Part shown: positions 42,463 through 51,003 of the stretch, one piece after another | Position numbering within the stretch: position 1 is the stretch's first letter | How the letters are laid out: each line of letters opens with the position of its first letter | Source of the DNA: Promicromonospora sp. MEB111 | GTDB lineage: Bacteria > Actinomycetota > Actinomycetes > Actinomycetales > Cellulomonadaceae | Length of the DNA stretch: 64,000 bases | NCBI RefSeq assembly: GCF_030209445.1 | Contig: NZ_JARVSD010000008.1 | Span: 1-64,000 of the forward strand | Direction: 5' to 3' | Position numbers and translations under genes: made by a program | Notes under the pieces: generated by a model | Databases searched by the model: none | What the model was told of the DNA's origin: nothing | Seen by the model: only the letters and a program-made list of their open reading frames with translations

Positions 42463-45010
42463 TCCCATGACCACCGGACGCCGGGGCCGCCTCACGGTCT
42501 ACCTGGGGGCGGCCCCTGGCGTGGGCAAGACCTACGCCATGCTGGACGAGGCGCACCGGCGCCGCGCGCGGGGCACCGACCTGGTGATCGGCCTCGTCGA
42601 GACGCACGGGCGGGCCGCGACGGTCGCCAAGATCGGCGACCTGGAGATGATCCCGCGGCGGCTGGCCGAGCACCGCGGGTCGACGCTCACCGAGCTCGAC
42701 GTCCCGGCCGTGCTGGAGCGGGCGCCCGAGGTGGCGCTCGTGGACGAGCTGGCGCACACCAACGCGCCCGGCTCCCAGCACGCCAAACGCTGGCAGGACG
42801 TGCACGACCTGCTGGACGCCGGCATCGACGTGGTCACCACCGTCAACGTGCAGCACATCGCGTCGCTGACGGACGACGTCGAGGCCATCACCGGCGTGCG
42901 GCAGCGCGAGACGGTGCCCGACCAGGTGGTGCGCGACGCCGACCAGATCCAGCTCGTGGACCTCTCGCCGGAGCAGCTCCGGCGCCGGCTCGCGCACGGC
43001 AACGTGTACCGGGCCGAGCAGATTGACGCCTCGATGTCGTCGTTCTTCCGCGTGGGCAACCTGACGGCGCTGCGCGAGCTCGCCCTGCTGTGGCTCGCCG
43101 ACCGGGTGGACGACGCCCTCACGCGGTACCGCGCCGACCACTCGATCGGCGGCACCTGGCCGGCCCGCGAGCGCATCGTCGTGGCCGTCACTGGCGGGCC
43201 GGAGACGGAGACGCTGCTGCACCGGGCCGCGCGCATCGCGCAGCGGGCCGCGGGGACCGAGCTGCTGGCGGTGCACGTGCTGCCGACGGACGGGCTGCCG
43301 TCCACGCCGTCGGCCACCATCGCCGCCCACCGCGCGCTCGTGGAGTCGCTCGGCGGCGTGTTCCACACGGTGGTGGGGGAGGACGTGCCGTCCGCCGTCG
43401 TGGACTTCGCGCGCGGGGTCAACGCGACCATGATCGTCGTGGGCGTGTCCCGCCACCCCGTGTGGCGGCAGGCGCTGCTGGGCTCGTCCAGCGCGGAGAT
43501 CGCCCGGCTCTCGGGCACGATCGACGTGCACCTCGTGACGCACGAGCGCGCCCGGGTCGGCGTGGGGGTGCGCTCGCGGTACTCCTCGCTGTCCCCGAAG
43601 CGCCGCGCTGCGGGCTGGGGTTCGGCACTGCTGATCCCGGCGCTGCTGACGGCCGCGCTCCTGGCGATCGGCACGGACGACGTCGCGCTCGCCACGGACG
43701 CCATGCTGCTGCTGGCGGGGGTGGTCGGCGTCGCGCTGATCGGCGGGCTGTGGCCCGCCGTGGTGGCGGCCGTGGTGTCCAACCTGTGCCTCAACTGGTT
43801 CTTCGCGCCGCCGGTGGGCCGGTTCACGATCGCCCAGGGGGAGAACGTGCTCGCGCTGGCCGTGTTCGTGGTGATCGCGGTCGCCGTCGCCTCCGTGGTG
43901 GACCTGGCCGCGCGGCGCACCACCCAGGCGTACCGGGCGCGGGCCGAGGCGTCCACGCTGGCCGCGCTGTCGCGCTCGGTCCTGTCGGGCCAGGACACGG
44001 CGCAGGCGATCGTGCACCGCCTCGCCCAGACGTTCGCGATGGCCGACGTGCGCCTGGAGGAGCGCACCGACGACCGCTCGCCGTGGTCGGTGGTGGCGCA
44101 CGAGCGGTGGGTCACGGACGCGGAACCCGTGCCCGCCGGCGCCGAGGCGGACCCGACGGTGACCGAGGTGGTGATCGATGACCGGCACCGGCTGGTGCTC
44201 GCCGGCCGCGTGCTGCCGGCGAGCGACCGGCAGGTGGTCGAGGCGTTCGGCGTGCAGGCCGGCATCGTGCTGGAGCGGCGCCGGCTGCGCGAGCAGGCCG
44301 CCCAGGCCGAGGTGCTGGAGCGCACCGAGAGCACCCGCACCGCGCTGCTCGCCGCCGTCTCGCACGACCTGCGCACGCCGCTCGCGGCGATCCGCACCGC
44401 CGTGGACGGACTGTCCTCGCCCGACGTCGAGCTGGACCGGGAGGACCGCGACGTCCTGACGGCCACGATCGCGGACTCGACGCACCGGCTGGAGCGCCTC
44501 ATCGGCAACCTCCTGGACCTGTCCCGCATCCAGACCGGCGCCGTCCGGCCCGCGCTGCGGGCCGCGTCGCTGGAGGAGGTGGTGCCGATCGCCGTCGAGC
44601 CGTGGCTGTCCGACCTGGCGCTCGACGTGCCGGAGGACCTCCCGCTCGTGCACACCGACCCCGGCCTGTTCGAGCGGGTGGTGGCGAACGTCGTGTCCAA
44701 CGCGGTGCGGCACTCGCCGCCGGGCGCCAAGGTGCTCTTCACGGCCTCCGCCGCGCGCGACGCGGTGGAGCTGCGCGTGGCCGACACCGGGCCGGGCGTG
44801 CCCGACGAGCGCAAGACCACGATGTTCGAGCCCTTCCAGCGGCTCGACGACACGAGCGCGGGCGGCCTCGGCCTCGGTCTCGCGGTCGCGGCGGGCCTCG
44901 CGAACGCCGTCGGCGCCCGGATCTCGGCCGAGGACACCCCCGGCGGTGGCCTCACGATGGTGCTGACGGTGCCGCGCGAGACCGCTCTGGATGATGGGAT
45001 GTCCTCGTGA
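42449..45010 (+). CDS. kdpD: Sensor histidine kinase KdpD
   Basis: An 853-residue sensor of K+ limitation. Domains in order: KdpD N-terminal domain with Walker A LGAAPGVGKTYAM and LVDELAHTNAPGS; Usp-like domain; four-helix DUF4118 membrane region (residues about 390-500); GAF-like linker; HisKA with the phosphorylated His near residue 639 (AVSHDLRTPLAAIRTAVDG); and HATPase with NVVSNAVRHSP and ADTGPGVP. The start could also be the ATG at 42467. It overlaps kdpE by 4 bases. Confidence 0.95.
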   Translation: MTHTDPMTTGRRGRLTVYLGAAPGVGKTYAMLDEAHRRRARGTDLVIGLVETHGRAATVAKIGDLEMIPRRLAEHRGSTLTELDVPAVLERAPEVALVDELAHTNAPGSQHAKRWQDVHDLLDAGIDVVTTVNVQHIASLTDDVEAITGVRQRETVPDQVVRDADQIQLVDLSPEQLRRRLAHGNVYRAEQIDASMSSFFRVGNLTALRELALLWLADRVDDALTRYRADHSIGGTWPARERIVVAVTGGPETETLLHRAARIAQRAAGTELLAVHVLPTDGLPSTPSATIAAHRALVESLGGVFHTVVGEDVPSAVVDFARGVNATMIVVGVSRHPVWRQALLGSSSAEIARLSGTIDVHLVTHERARVGVGVRSRYSSLSPKRRAAGWGSALLIPALLTAALLAIGTDDVALATDAMLLLAGVVGVALIGGLWPAVVAAVVSNLCLNWFFAPPVGRFTIAQGENVLALAVFVVIAVAVASVVDLAARRTTQAYRARAEASTLAALSRSVLSGQDTAQAIVHRLAQTFAMADVRLEERTDDRSPWSVVAHERWVTDAEPVPAGAEADPTVTEVVIDDRHRLVLAGRVLPASDRQVVEAFGVQAGIVLERRRLREQAAQAEVLERTESTRTALLAAVSHDLRTPLAAIRTAVDGLSSPDVELDREDRDVLTATIADSTHRLERLIGNLLDLSRIQTGAVRPALRAASLEEVVPIAVEPWLSDLALDVPEDLPLVHTDPGLFERVVANVVSNAVRHSPPGAKVLFTASAARDAVELRVADTGPGVPDERKTTMFEPFQRLDDTSAGGLGLGLAVAAGLANAVGARISAEDTPGGGLTMVLTVPRETALDDGMSS

Positions 45011-45726
45011 CCGGTGAGACGGACGGCGAGGTGCGCGCGGCGACGTCGGGCAACCGCGTGCTCGTGGTGGACGACGACGCGGCGCTGACCCGCGCCCTGG
45101 CGATCAACCTGCGCGCTCACGGCTGGGACGTGACCGCGGCGCCGACGGGCGCGGCGGCGCTCGACGCCGTGGCGTCGGCGCGGCCCGACGTGGTGCTGCT
45201 CGACCTGGGGCTGCCCGACATGCCGGGGCTCGAGGTCATCGCGGGCATCCGCGGCTGGACGCGGGTGCCGATCGTGGTGCTGTCCGCCCGGCAGCTCGGC
45301 GACGACAAGGTGGACGCGCTCGACGCCGGGGCCGACGACTACGTGACCAAGCCGTTCGCGATGAACGAGCTGCTCGCGCGGCTGCGTGCCGCCGTCCGCC
45401 GGGCCGAGCCGGCGCAGGCCGAGGAGCCCGTGGTCACCGCGGGCGACCTGCGGATCGACCTGGCGCGGAGGCAGGTCTCGCGCGCCGGGGAAGAGGTGCG
45501 CCTGAGCCCCACCGAGTGGGCGCTGCTGGAGGTGCTGGTGCGCAACCGCGGTCGGCTCGTGGACCGCAAGCTGCTGCTGCACGAGGTGTGGGGCCCCGCG
45601 TACTCGACGGAGACCAACTATCTGCGCGTCTACACCGCTCAGCTCCGGCGCAAGCTGGAGCAGGACCCGTCGCACCCGAAGCACATCCTGACGCACCCGG
45701 GGGCGGGGTACCGGTTCGAGGAGTGA
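45007..45726 (+). CDS. kdpE: Response regulator KdpE
   Basis: A 239-residue OmpR-type regulator. The receiver domain has DDD at the N-terminal acidic pocket (VVDDDAALTRAL), the phospho-acceptor near residue 66 (VVLLDLGLPDMPG), and the conserved Lys in DYVTKPF. The winged helix has LSPTEWALLEVLVRNRGRLVDRKLLLHEVWG and YLRVYTAQLRRKLE. The GTG start overlaps kdpD. Its likely target is the 11-base-period direct repeat upstream of kdpF. Confidence 0.95.
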   Translation: MTGETDGEVRAATSGNRVLVVDDDAALTRALAINLRAHGWDVTAAPTGAAALDAVASARPDVVLLDLGLPDMPGLEVIAGIRGWTRVPIVVLSARQLGDDKVDALDAGADDYVTKPFAMNELLARLRAAVRRAEPAQAEEPVVTAGDLRIDLARRQVSRAGEEVRLSPTEWALLEVLVRNRGRLVDRKLLLHEVWGPAYSTETNYLRVYTAQLRRKLEQDPSHPKHILTHPGAGYRFEE

Positions 45727-45751
45727 GGCGGCTGCCCGGCGGACCCGTGCC

Positions 45752-46513
45752 CTACGACCCGTCCAGGAGGAAGGCCGTGACGTCGGGCGCGAACCGGCGG
45801 TCGGTGAGGACCTGCTCGTGACCGCCGCCCGGGTAGGTGGTGACCGTGGCGTGCGGGAGCCGGTCCGCGGTCTCGCGTACGCGGTCCGTCGGGTACACGC
45901 GGTCCTGGTCGCCGTGGATCAGCAGCACGGGTGACGCCACCTGGCCGAGCCGGTCGGCGATGTCGAACGTGTCCTCGGCCTGCAGCACGGTGGCGGCATC
46001 GGTGTGGTCGCCGGGGCCGTCGGCGAGCCACAGACCGGCCGCCACCAGCGGCTGGAGCGCGGGCGTGCCGGTGACCAGCGGCGCGAGGGCGGGGCTGGGC
46101 CGGTGTCCTGCCAGCGCGCGGTCGACGTAGCGGCGCTGTGCGTTGCGGCCGAGTGCGCCGAGCGAGTGCGCGGTGGAGGCCAGGACGAGCCGGTCGACGA
46201 GGTGCGGGTGGTCCACGGCGAGCTGCAGGGCGACGGCGCCGCCGGTGGAGACGCCCAGGACGTGCACCGGACCGGACGACAGCCGACCGATGCCGTGGGC
46301 ATGGACGGCGGCGATGTCGGCCATGGTCGAGCCGGCGGGCAGGCCTGGCGGGCGGTTGAGCACGTGCACGGTGAAGTGCTCCGCGAACGGGCGCACGAGG
46401 CGCAGCACCGACCAGCGGCTCAGGCCGGTGATCGCGCCGGCCCGAGGGAGGAACAGGAGGACGGCCAGCGGTGGTCCATCACCTACGACCAGATCGGTAA
46501 CCTGCGACGTCAT
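45752..46513 (-). CDS. Alpha/beta hydrolase
   Basis: A 253-residue alpha/beta hydrolase. The nucleophile elbow is GVSTGG (Ser near residue 90), the acid is in LLIHGDQDRVYP, and the catalytic His is in YPGGGHEQVL. No lid or signal peptide is visible. It converges on kdpE with a 25-base gap. The substrate cannot be told. Confidence 0.87.
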   Translation of the reverse strand: MTSQVTDLVVGDGPPLAVLLFLPRAGAITGLSRWSVLRLVRPFAEHFTVHVLNRPPGLPAGSTMADIAAVHAHGIGRLSSGPVHVLGVSTGGAVALQLAVDHPHLVDRLVLASTAHSLGALGRNAQRRYVDRALAGHRPSPALAPLVTGTPALQPLVAAGLWLADGPGDHTDAATVLQAEDTFDIADRLGQVASPVLLIHGDQDRVYPTDRVRETADRLPHATVTTYPGGGHEQVLTDRRFAPDVTAFLLDGS

Positions 46514-46647
46514 CGCACCATCATGGGGCCTACCGGTCGGTATCGACCCGCGGCGGGCATCAAGGTCCCGTCAGGATCCGGCTGGCCGGCGTAGGGATTG
46601 CGTTCACGCGGCCCGGTGAGCCGCGGGCCGTTCATAGCGTCGCTGGT

Positions 46648-47148
46648 ATGGCCCTGACCTCTGCCTCCCGCCGCTCCTCCGGTGCCGAGCCGGCGCCCGA
46701 CGCGGCCCTGGACGACACCGACCGGGCGATCCTGGAGCTGCTGCTGCACGACGGGAGGGCCACGCTCCACGAGCTGGCCGCCGCGACCGGCCTGAGCACG
46801 TCCGCGACGTCCGTGCGGGTGCGCCGGCTGGTCGAGCGGGGGGTCATCGCGGGCTTTCACGCCCGGGTCGATCGTGCGCTCCTCGGCCGGCCGGTGGAGG
46901 TCCTGGCGCAGGTCCAGGTCCGCGCGGACGCCGACCTCGCGCTGTTCGAGGGCATGCTGGCGGACAGCGTGGCCGTGGTGTCGGCGTGGCAGGTCACGGG
47001 GGAGTTCGACTACGCCGTCCACCTCGCGTGCCGGAGCCTGCCCGACGTCGAGGCGGAGCTGCACCGGCTGCGCGAGCAGCCCGGCGTGCGGCGTACGTCG
47101 GCGCAGCTCCTGCTGCACCGCGTGCCGTCGTGGTCGGGGGTGGCGTGA
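46648..47148 (+). CDS. Lrp/AsnC-family regulator
   Basis: A 166-residue protein with an N-terminal extension of about 20 residues, the AsnC-type winged helix (DTDRAILELLLHDGRATLHELAAATGLSTSATSVRVRRLVERGVIAGFHARVD) and an RAM domain (VAVVSAWQVTGEFDYAVHLAC). It is divergent from the hydrolase at 45752. No single-target operon is obvious; the DapA-family gene downstream is on the other strand. Confidence 0.88.
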   Translation: MALTSASRRSSGAEPAPDAALDDTDRAILELLLHDGRATLHELAAATGLSTSATSVRVRRLVERGVIAGFHARVDRALLGRPVEVLAQVQVRADADLALFEGMLADSVAVVSAWQVTGEFDYAVHLACRSLPDVEAELHRLREQPGVRRTSAQLLLHRVPSWSGVA

Positions 47149-47179
47149 TGGAGGTCCGCCTGATCACCGCTCCCGCACC

Positions 47180-47290
47180 GTGGACGGGCTGCCCGAGCTC
47201 TCCTGGCCCCTGGGCTACCCGCTCGCCGTGCTCGTGATGGCGGGCTGGGCCGTGCGGCTCTACGTCGGGTTCAAGAAGCGCCACTGGCTC
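47180..47290 (+). pseudogene. corA: corA 3' remnant
   Basis: In the frame starting GTG at 47180 the translation VDGLPELSWPLGYPLAVLVM continues as AGWAVRLYVGFKKRHWL. It matches the C-terminal end of actinobacterial CorA Mg2+ transporters: the PELxWxxGYP periplasmic loop, the last helix and the FKKRHWL tail. The rest of CorA is absent, and the usual stop after the final Leu is missing because the frame runs into the antisense DapA-family gene. The piece looks like the relic of a deletion. Its end touches the stop of the gene at 47289. Confidence 0.7.
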
Positions 47291-48242
47291 AGAGCAGGCG
47301 CAGCGCGCCGCCGTGCGCGTCGGGGTGGTCGAGCCGGGCGAGGCCGCTGTGGAAGTCCGGGAGACCCTCGTACACCTCCAGGTCCCGGCGGATCGCTGCG
47401 GTCTCCTCGGGGACCGGTCCCACCAGCGGCAGGCGCACCCGGGCGGTGGGCAGCAGGCCGAGGCCGCGCAGCACCACCTTGGTCGCCACGGCGGGCGGCA
47501 CGTGGCGGTGCAGGGCGTGGTCGAGCGGGGCGAGACGCCGGGAGCAGTCGTCCGCGGCGTCCAGGTCGCCGCCCAGCAGGGCGTCGACGTAGGCCCGCCA
47601 GAGGGCGGGCTCCACGTTGACGCCGACGCCGACCACGCCCTGCCCGCCGGCCGTCAGGACCATGGCCGCGGCGTCCGACCCGGCGTAGTACGCCAGGTCG
47701 GACAGTCCCATGAGCTCTGCGGCCCGGTGCGGGTTCTCCGTGGCGTCCTTGACGGCCCAGACGTTCGGGTGCTCGGCCGCGCGCAGCAGGGTCGGCATCT
47801 CGAAGCCGACCCCGAACCGGCGGGGGTTGTCGTAGAGCATGACGGGCACGTCGGCGGCGTCGGCGAGCGCCCGCACGTGCGCGAGGAGCCCGGCCTGCGA
47901 GGGGCGGCTGGCCGCGGGCGCCGCGACGAGCACGCCGTCGGCCCCGGCCCGGGCGGCGTCGACGGTGAGGGCGATGCCTGTGGTCGTGTCGTGCTCGCCC
48001 ACCCCGGCGACGACGACGGCGCGGTCGCCGGCGGCGTCGCCGGCCGCACGCAGCAGCGCGACCCGTTCCTCCGGGGCGAGCGCGCCGGACTCGCCCGTGG
48101 TCCCGCCGACGACCAGCCCGTCCACCCCCTCTCGCACGAGGCGGTCGACGTGCACGGCGAGCGCGTCGAGGTCGAGGTGACCGTCGGAGGTGAAGGGCGT
48201 GACAGTCGCGGCGAAGAGCCGCGTGGAGCGTGGATCAGGCAC
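47289..48242 (-). CDS. DapA/NAL-family lyase
   Basis: A 317-residue (beta/alpha)8 protein of the dihydrodipicolinate synthase/N-acetylneuraminate lyase family. It has TPFTSDGHLDLDAL, the GGTTGESGAL loop that binds the pyruvate carboxylate, the conserved Tyr in MLYDNPRRFG and the Schiff-base Lys in WAVKDATENPHRA. The catalytic residues are kept, so it should be an active pyruvate-dependent aldolase or synthase, but the neighbourhood does not show whether it is lysine biosynthesis or a sugar-acid or sialate lyase. GTG start at 48242. Confidence 0.88.
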   Translation of the reverse strand: MPDPRSTRLFAATVTPFTSDGHLDLDALAVHVDRLVREGVDGLVVGGTTGESGALAPEERVALLRAAGDAAGDRAVVVAGVGEHDTTTGIALTVDAARAGADGVLVAAPAASRPSQAGLLAHVRALADAADVPVMLYDNPRRFGVGFEMPTLLRAAEHPNVWAVKDATENPHRAAELMGLSDLAYYAGSDAAAMVLTAGGQGVVGVGVNVEPALWRAYVDALLGGDLDAADDCSRRLAPLDHALHRHVPPAVATKVVLRGLGLLPTARVRLPLVGPVPEETAAIRRDLEVYEGLPDFHSGLARLDHPDAHGGALRLL

Positions 48243-48367
48243 ACGATCACGCTATGCCGGTGGGTGGGGCACGGTCCGTACGGGCTGCGTCAGGACTTGG
48301 CCCGCGCCCGTACGGGATGCGTCAAGGCTCCCGTTCCCGCGGTCGCGGGCGCCGTACGACGGAGGGC

Positions 48368-48874
48368 ATGACCCTCACCGCGATCCTGCCCACGCTCCGC
48401 GCGAGCATCCCTGATCCGCTCGCCGCCGACGCGTGGCCGGCCGACACCCGGGCGACCACCACCGACGTCGTGGTGGACGGCGTCTCCCTGCACGGTCTCG
48501 CGCTGCTGTGCAGCACGCCGTGCGTGCACACGGCGGACGGCCCGGAGCCGTTCGTGGTGGTCACGACCGTCCTCGACACCACGATCACGCACGACGGCCG
48601 GCGGGTCCTGGTCCTCGACGCGGGCCTCGCCCGCCCGGGCGTCGTGACCTGGCCGGAGCTGCGGCTGCTGGGCCGGGCGTCGGTGGCGCGCCTGGTGCCC
48701 ACCGTCGTCTGCGACCCGGACAAGGTGCCGCTCGCGGAGGTGCCGATGCCCGCCGACATCGGCGCCCCGGACCTGCTCGGCGTGCCGTGCGCGGGCGATC
48801 CGCGCCGCGGGCTCGCCGGCGGTGCTGCCGCCGTCCGCACCACCACCGCCGGCCGTGCCGGACGGTGGTCGTGA
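48368..48874 (+). CDS. Hypothetical protein
   Basis: A 168-residue soluble protein of unknown family, with a beta-rich core (TTDVVVDGVSLHGLALLCSTPCVH, FVVVTTVLDTTITHDGRRVLVLDAGLARPGVVTWPELRLLGRASVARLV). Two cysteines sit close together (CSTPC) and a third in LGVPC near the C-terminus. Its stop overlaps the GTG of the alpha/beta hydrolase (GTGA), so the two are coupled. No signal peptide or membrane helix. Confidence 0.68.
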   Translation: MTLTAILPTLRASIPDPLAADAWPADTRATTTDVVVDGVSLHGLALLCSTPCVHTADGPEPFVVVTTVLDTTITHDGRRVLVLDAGLARPGVVTWPELRLLGRASVARLVPTVVCDPDKVPLAEVPMPADIGAPDLLGVPCAGDPRRGLAGGAAAVRTTTAGRAGRWS

Positions 48875-49752
48875 TCCACCTGGCGGCCGCGTCGGAGCTG
48901 GTCGGCACGAGCCTCGGTGACGTCGAGGTCTGCGTCACCGGCGGGCGGCGCGGGACGGTCCTGTTCTTCCCGGGCGGGCACTGTGCCGCGACCGTCGACT
49001 GCGGCTGGGAGTCGTACACGCGCCTCGGGTACCGCGTGGTCGCGTTCTCGCGGCCCGGCTACGGCCGGACCCGGGTGGGTGACCTCACCGCGGCCCGGTT
49101 CGTCCCGGCGGTCGACGAGGTGTGCGCCGAGCTCGGCATCTCCGCCGTGGCGGCCGTCGTCGGGGTGTCGTTCGGCGGGCTCCAGGCACTGCACGTCGCG
49201 GCGTCCGGGTCGGTCCGGCCCGCGCGGCTGGTCCTGCACAGCGCGGCGCCGTCGACGCTGCGCTACCCGGACTCCGCCGGGCGGCGAGCGCTGGGTCCCG
49301 TCCTCTTCGGCCCGCGCGCCGAGCGCGGGCTCTGGTCCGCGGTGTCCCGCGCGGTCGCCACGGACGCCGGGCTCCGGATGGCGGCCGGATCGCTGTCCCG
49401 GCTGCCCGCGAGCGCCTGGTGGCCCACCTGGAGCCCGGAAGACCGCGGCCGGGCCCGCGCGGCGTTCCTGGCGATGGGGTCCGGCAGCGGCTTCGCCGCC
49501 GACCTGCGGCAGGGCCGGCCGGACGACGACGGCGCGCGGCACACGCTGCTGCGCCGGGTGTCGTGCCCGACGCTCGTGACGGGGTCCCGCCACGACGGTG
49601 GCGTCGACTTCGCGCACGCCCTGGACCTCGCCGAGCACATCGACGACGCGCGCCTGGCCGAGCTCGACTCGCCGACCCACCTGTTCTGGGTCGGGCCGCA
49701 CGCCGCGCAGGTGCACCGGGCGGTGCAGGGCTTCATGTCCGAGTGCCTCTGA
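48871..49752 (+). CDS. Alpha/beta hydrolase
   Basis: A 293-residue alpha/beta hydrolase. The oxyanion region is VLFFPGGHCAA, the nucleophile elbow is GVSFGGLQAL (Ser near residue 93), the acid is in GSRHDGGVDF, and the His in LDSPTHLFWVG. The GTG start at 48871 overlaps the upstream hypothetical gene. It converges on the MarR gene with a 17-base gap. Confidence 0.87.
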   Translation: MIHLAAASELVGTSLGDVEVCVTGGRRGTVLFFPGGHCAATVDCGWESYTRLGYRVVAFSRPGYGRTRVGDLTAARFVPAVDEVCAELGISAVAAVVGVSFGGLQALHVAASGSVRPARLVLHSAAPSTLRYPDSAGRRALGPVLFGPRAERGLWSAVSRAVATDAGLRMAAGSLSRLPASAWWPTWSPEDRGRARAAFLAMGSGSGFAADLRQGRPDDDGARHTLLRRVSCPTLVTGSRHDGGVDFAHALDLAEHIDDARLAELDSPTHLFWVGPHAAQVHRAVQGFMSECL

Positions 49753-49769
49753 CGAGCGGGCACGGGGCC

Positions 49770-50186
49770 TCAGCCCCGGGACGCGTCCAGCGCGGTGAGC
49801 GCCCGCTCGAACGCCGCCCGCTCGTCGGCCGGGAGGTCGCCGAGCAGCTCCCGCTCCATGGCGGCGATGCCGGCCTGGCAGGTGGTCAGCACCTGCCGCC
49901 CCTCGGCGGTGAGCGAGACCACGCGGTTGCGGCGGTCGGCGGGGTCGGGGGCGCGCTGCACGAGCCCGAGCTCCACGAGCCGGTCCAGGTTGCCGATCAG
50001 CCGGGTCTTGTCGCGACCCGTGGCGGCCGCGAGCTGCGCCTGCGTCGGGGCGTCCTGCTCGCCCAGGGCGGAGAGCACCGCGTAGTCCCACATCACCAGG
50101 CCGGCGGCCGCGAGGATCGGCTCCTCCCGGGCGATCACCACCCGCAGCAGCCGGGTCAGCAGGTAGCCAAGCTCGGGACGCTCCAC
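49770..50186 (-). CDS. MarR-family regulator
   Basis: A 138-residue winged-helix protein of the MarR type, with DAPTQAQLAAATGRDKTRLIGNLDRLVELGLVQRAPDPADRRNRVVSLTAEG (recognition helix and wing). The GTG start at 50186 is 51 bases from the divergent TIGR03086-type gene. A direct/inverted repeat in the gap is a candidate operator. Confidence 0.92.
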   Translation of the reverse strand: MERPELGYLLTRLLRVVIAREEPILAAAGLVMWDYAVLSALGEQDAPTQAQLAAATGRDKTRLIGNLDRLVELGLVQRAPDPADRRNRVVSLTAEGRQVLTTCQAGIAAMERELLGDLPADERAAFERALTALDASRG

Positions 50187-50208
50187 CCGGCGATCCTAAC
50201 CAGCAACC

Positions 50209-50237
50209 TACGATCTACGCGGGTGTATCGTCTACGC
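50209..50237. promoter_or_regulatory. Candidate MarR operator with repeated TCTACGC halves
   Basis: TACGATCTACGC (50209-50220) and TATCGTCTACGC (50226-50237) form a direct repeat with a 17-base period, and the inner parts ACGAT and ATCGT are inversely related. The repeat ends immediately before the ATG at 50238 of the rightward gene and is 22 bases from the MarR start. Confidence 0.4.
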
Positions 50238-50837
50238 ATGCTTACTTATTCGGAGATGCTCACCCTGCACCACACCGCCCTCGCCGACACCACCCGTCTC
50301 GTCGAGCGGGCCGCCCGGGGCCCGCTCGACATCGCGACGCCGTGCGACGAGTGGGACCTCGCCGCCCTGCTGTCGCACATGATCGGCCAGAACCACGGTT
50401 TCGCGGCCGCCCTCGGCGACGGCGACGCCGACGTCGCGCACTACGCCGGTCCGGAGGTGACGACGGCCGGCGCCGTCGACGCGTGGGAGGCGTCCGCGAC
50501 GGCGCTGCGCGAGGCGTTCGCACGCGCGCAACCGGACGCCCCCGTCCACCTGGCCGAGTTCGACGCCCAGGTCTCGGCGACGCTCGCCCTCGGGATGCAG
50601 CTGCTCGACACCGCGGTGCACGCCTGGGACGTCGCCGAGGCGCTCGGCACCACCTACCGGCCCGACGACGCCACCGTCGCCTTCGTGCTCGAGAGCGCGG
50701 GCCCGATCGCAGCGCGGCCGGGCGGGACGCCGGGGGTGTTCGCGGCGCCGGTGGCCGAGCCGTCTGCCGGTGACGCCGACCCGTGGTTCACCGCGCTGCG
50801 CCTGCTCGGCCGGGACCCGGTGAGCTCCTCCCGCTGA
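50238..50837 (+). CDS. TIGR03086-type metal-binding (maleylpyruvate isomerase-like) protein
   Basis: A 199-residue four-helix DinB/MDMPI-like protein. Possible metal ligands are the His in YSEMLTLHHTALADTTRLVERA, the His in LAALLSHMIGQNHGFAAAL and the His-Asp pair in QLLDTAVHAWDVAEALG. Such proteins are mycothiol-dependent or of unknown specificity in actinobacteria. Divergent MarR control is likely. Confidence 0.86.
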   Translation: MLTYSEMLTLHHTALADTTRLVERAARGPLDIATPCDEWDLAALLSHMIGQNHGFAAALGDGDADVAHYAGPEVTTAGAVDAWEASATALREAFARAQPDAPVHLAEFDAQVSATLALGMQLLDTAVHAWDVAEALGTTYRPDDATVAFVLESAGPIAARPGGTPGVFAAPVAEPSAGDADPWFTALRLLGRDPVSSSR

Positions 50838-51003
50838 CCGGCGCCGGCGCGGGTCGCCGTCGTCGTCCGGCCGCTCACACCGTGACCGCGATGCCGCCCC
50901 CGGCACCCGGTGGATCTAGGCTTGGCCGTGGCTCGCCCCGCGAGCCTGCCGGGCACCCTGCCCGGACCCACGGATCCAGAACTACGAATCGGAGCATCCA
51001 GCG

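Noticed and set aside
42532-45696. A long antisense open frame over kdpD and kdpE
   Set aside because: Frame without stops due to high GC; composition rich in Ser/Arg/Thr and no recognisable domain. kdpD and kdpE fit their families throughout.
47148-47289. Small rightward ORF after the second Lrp gene starting MEVRLITAPAPW
   Set aside because: The overlapping frame carries clear CorA C-terminal similarity; this one ends quickly and has no recognisable content.
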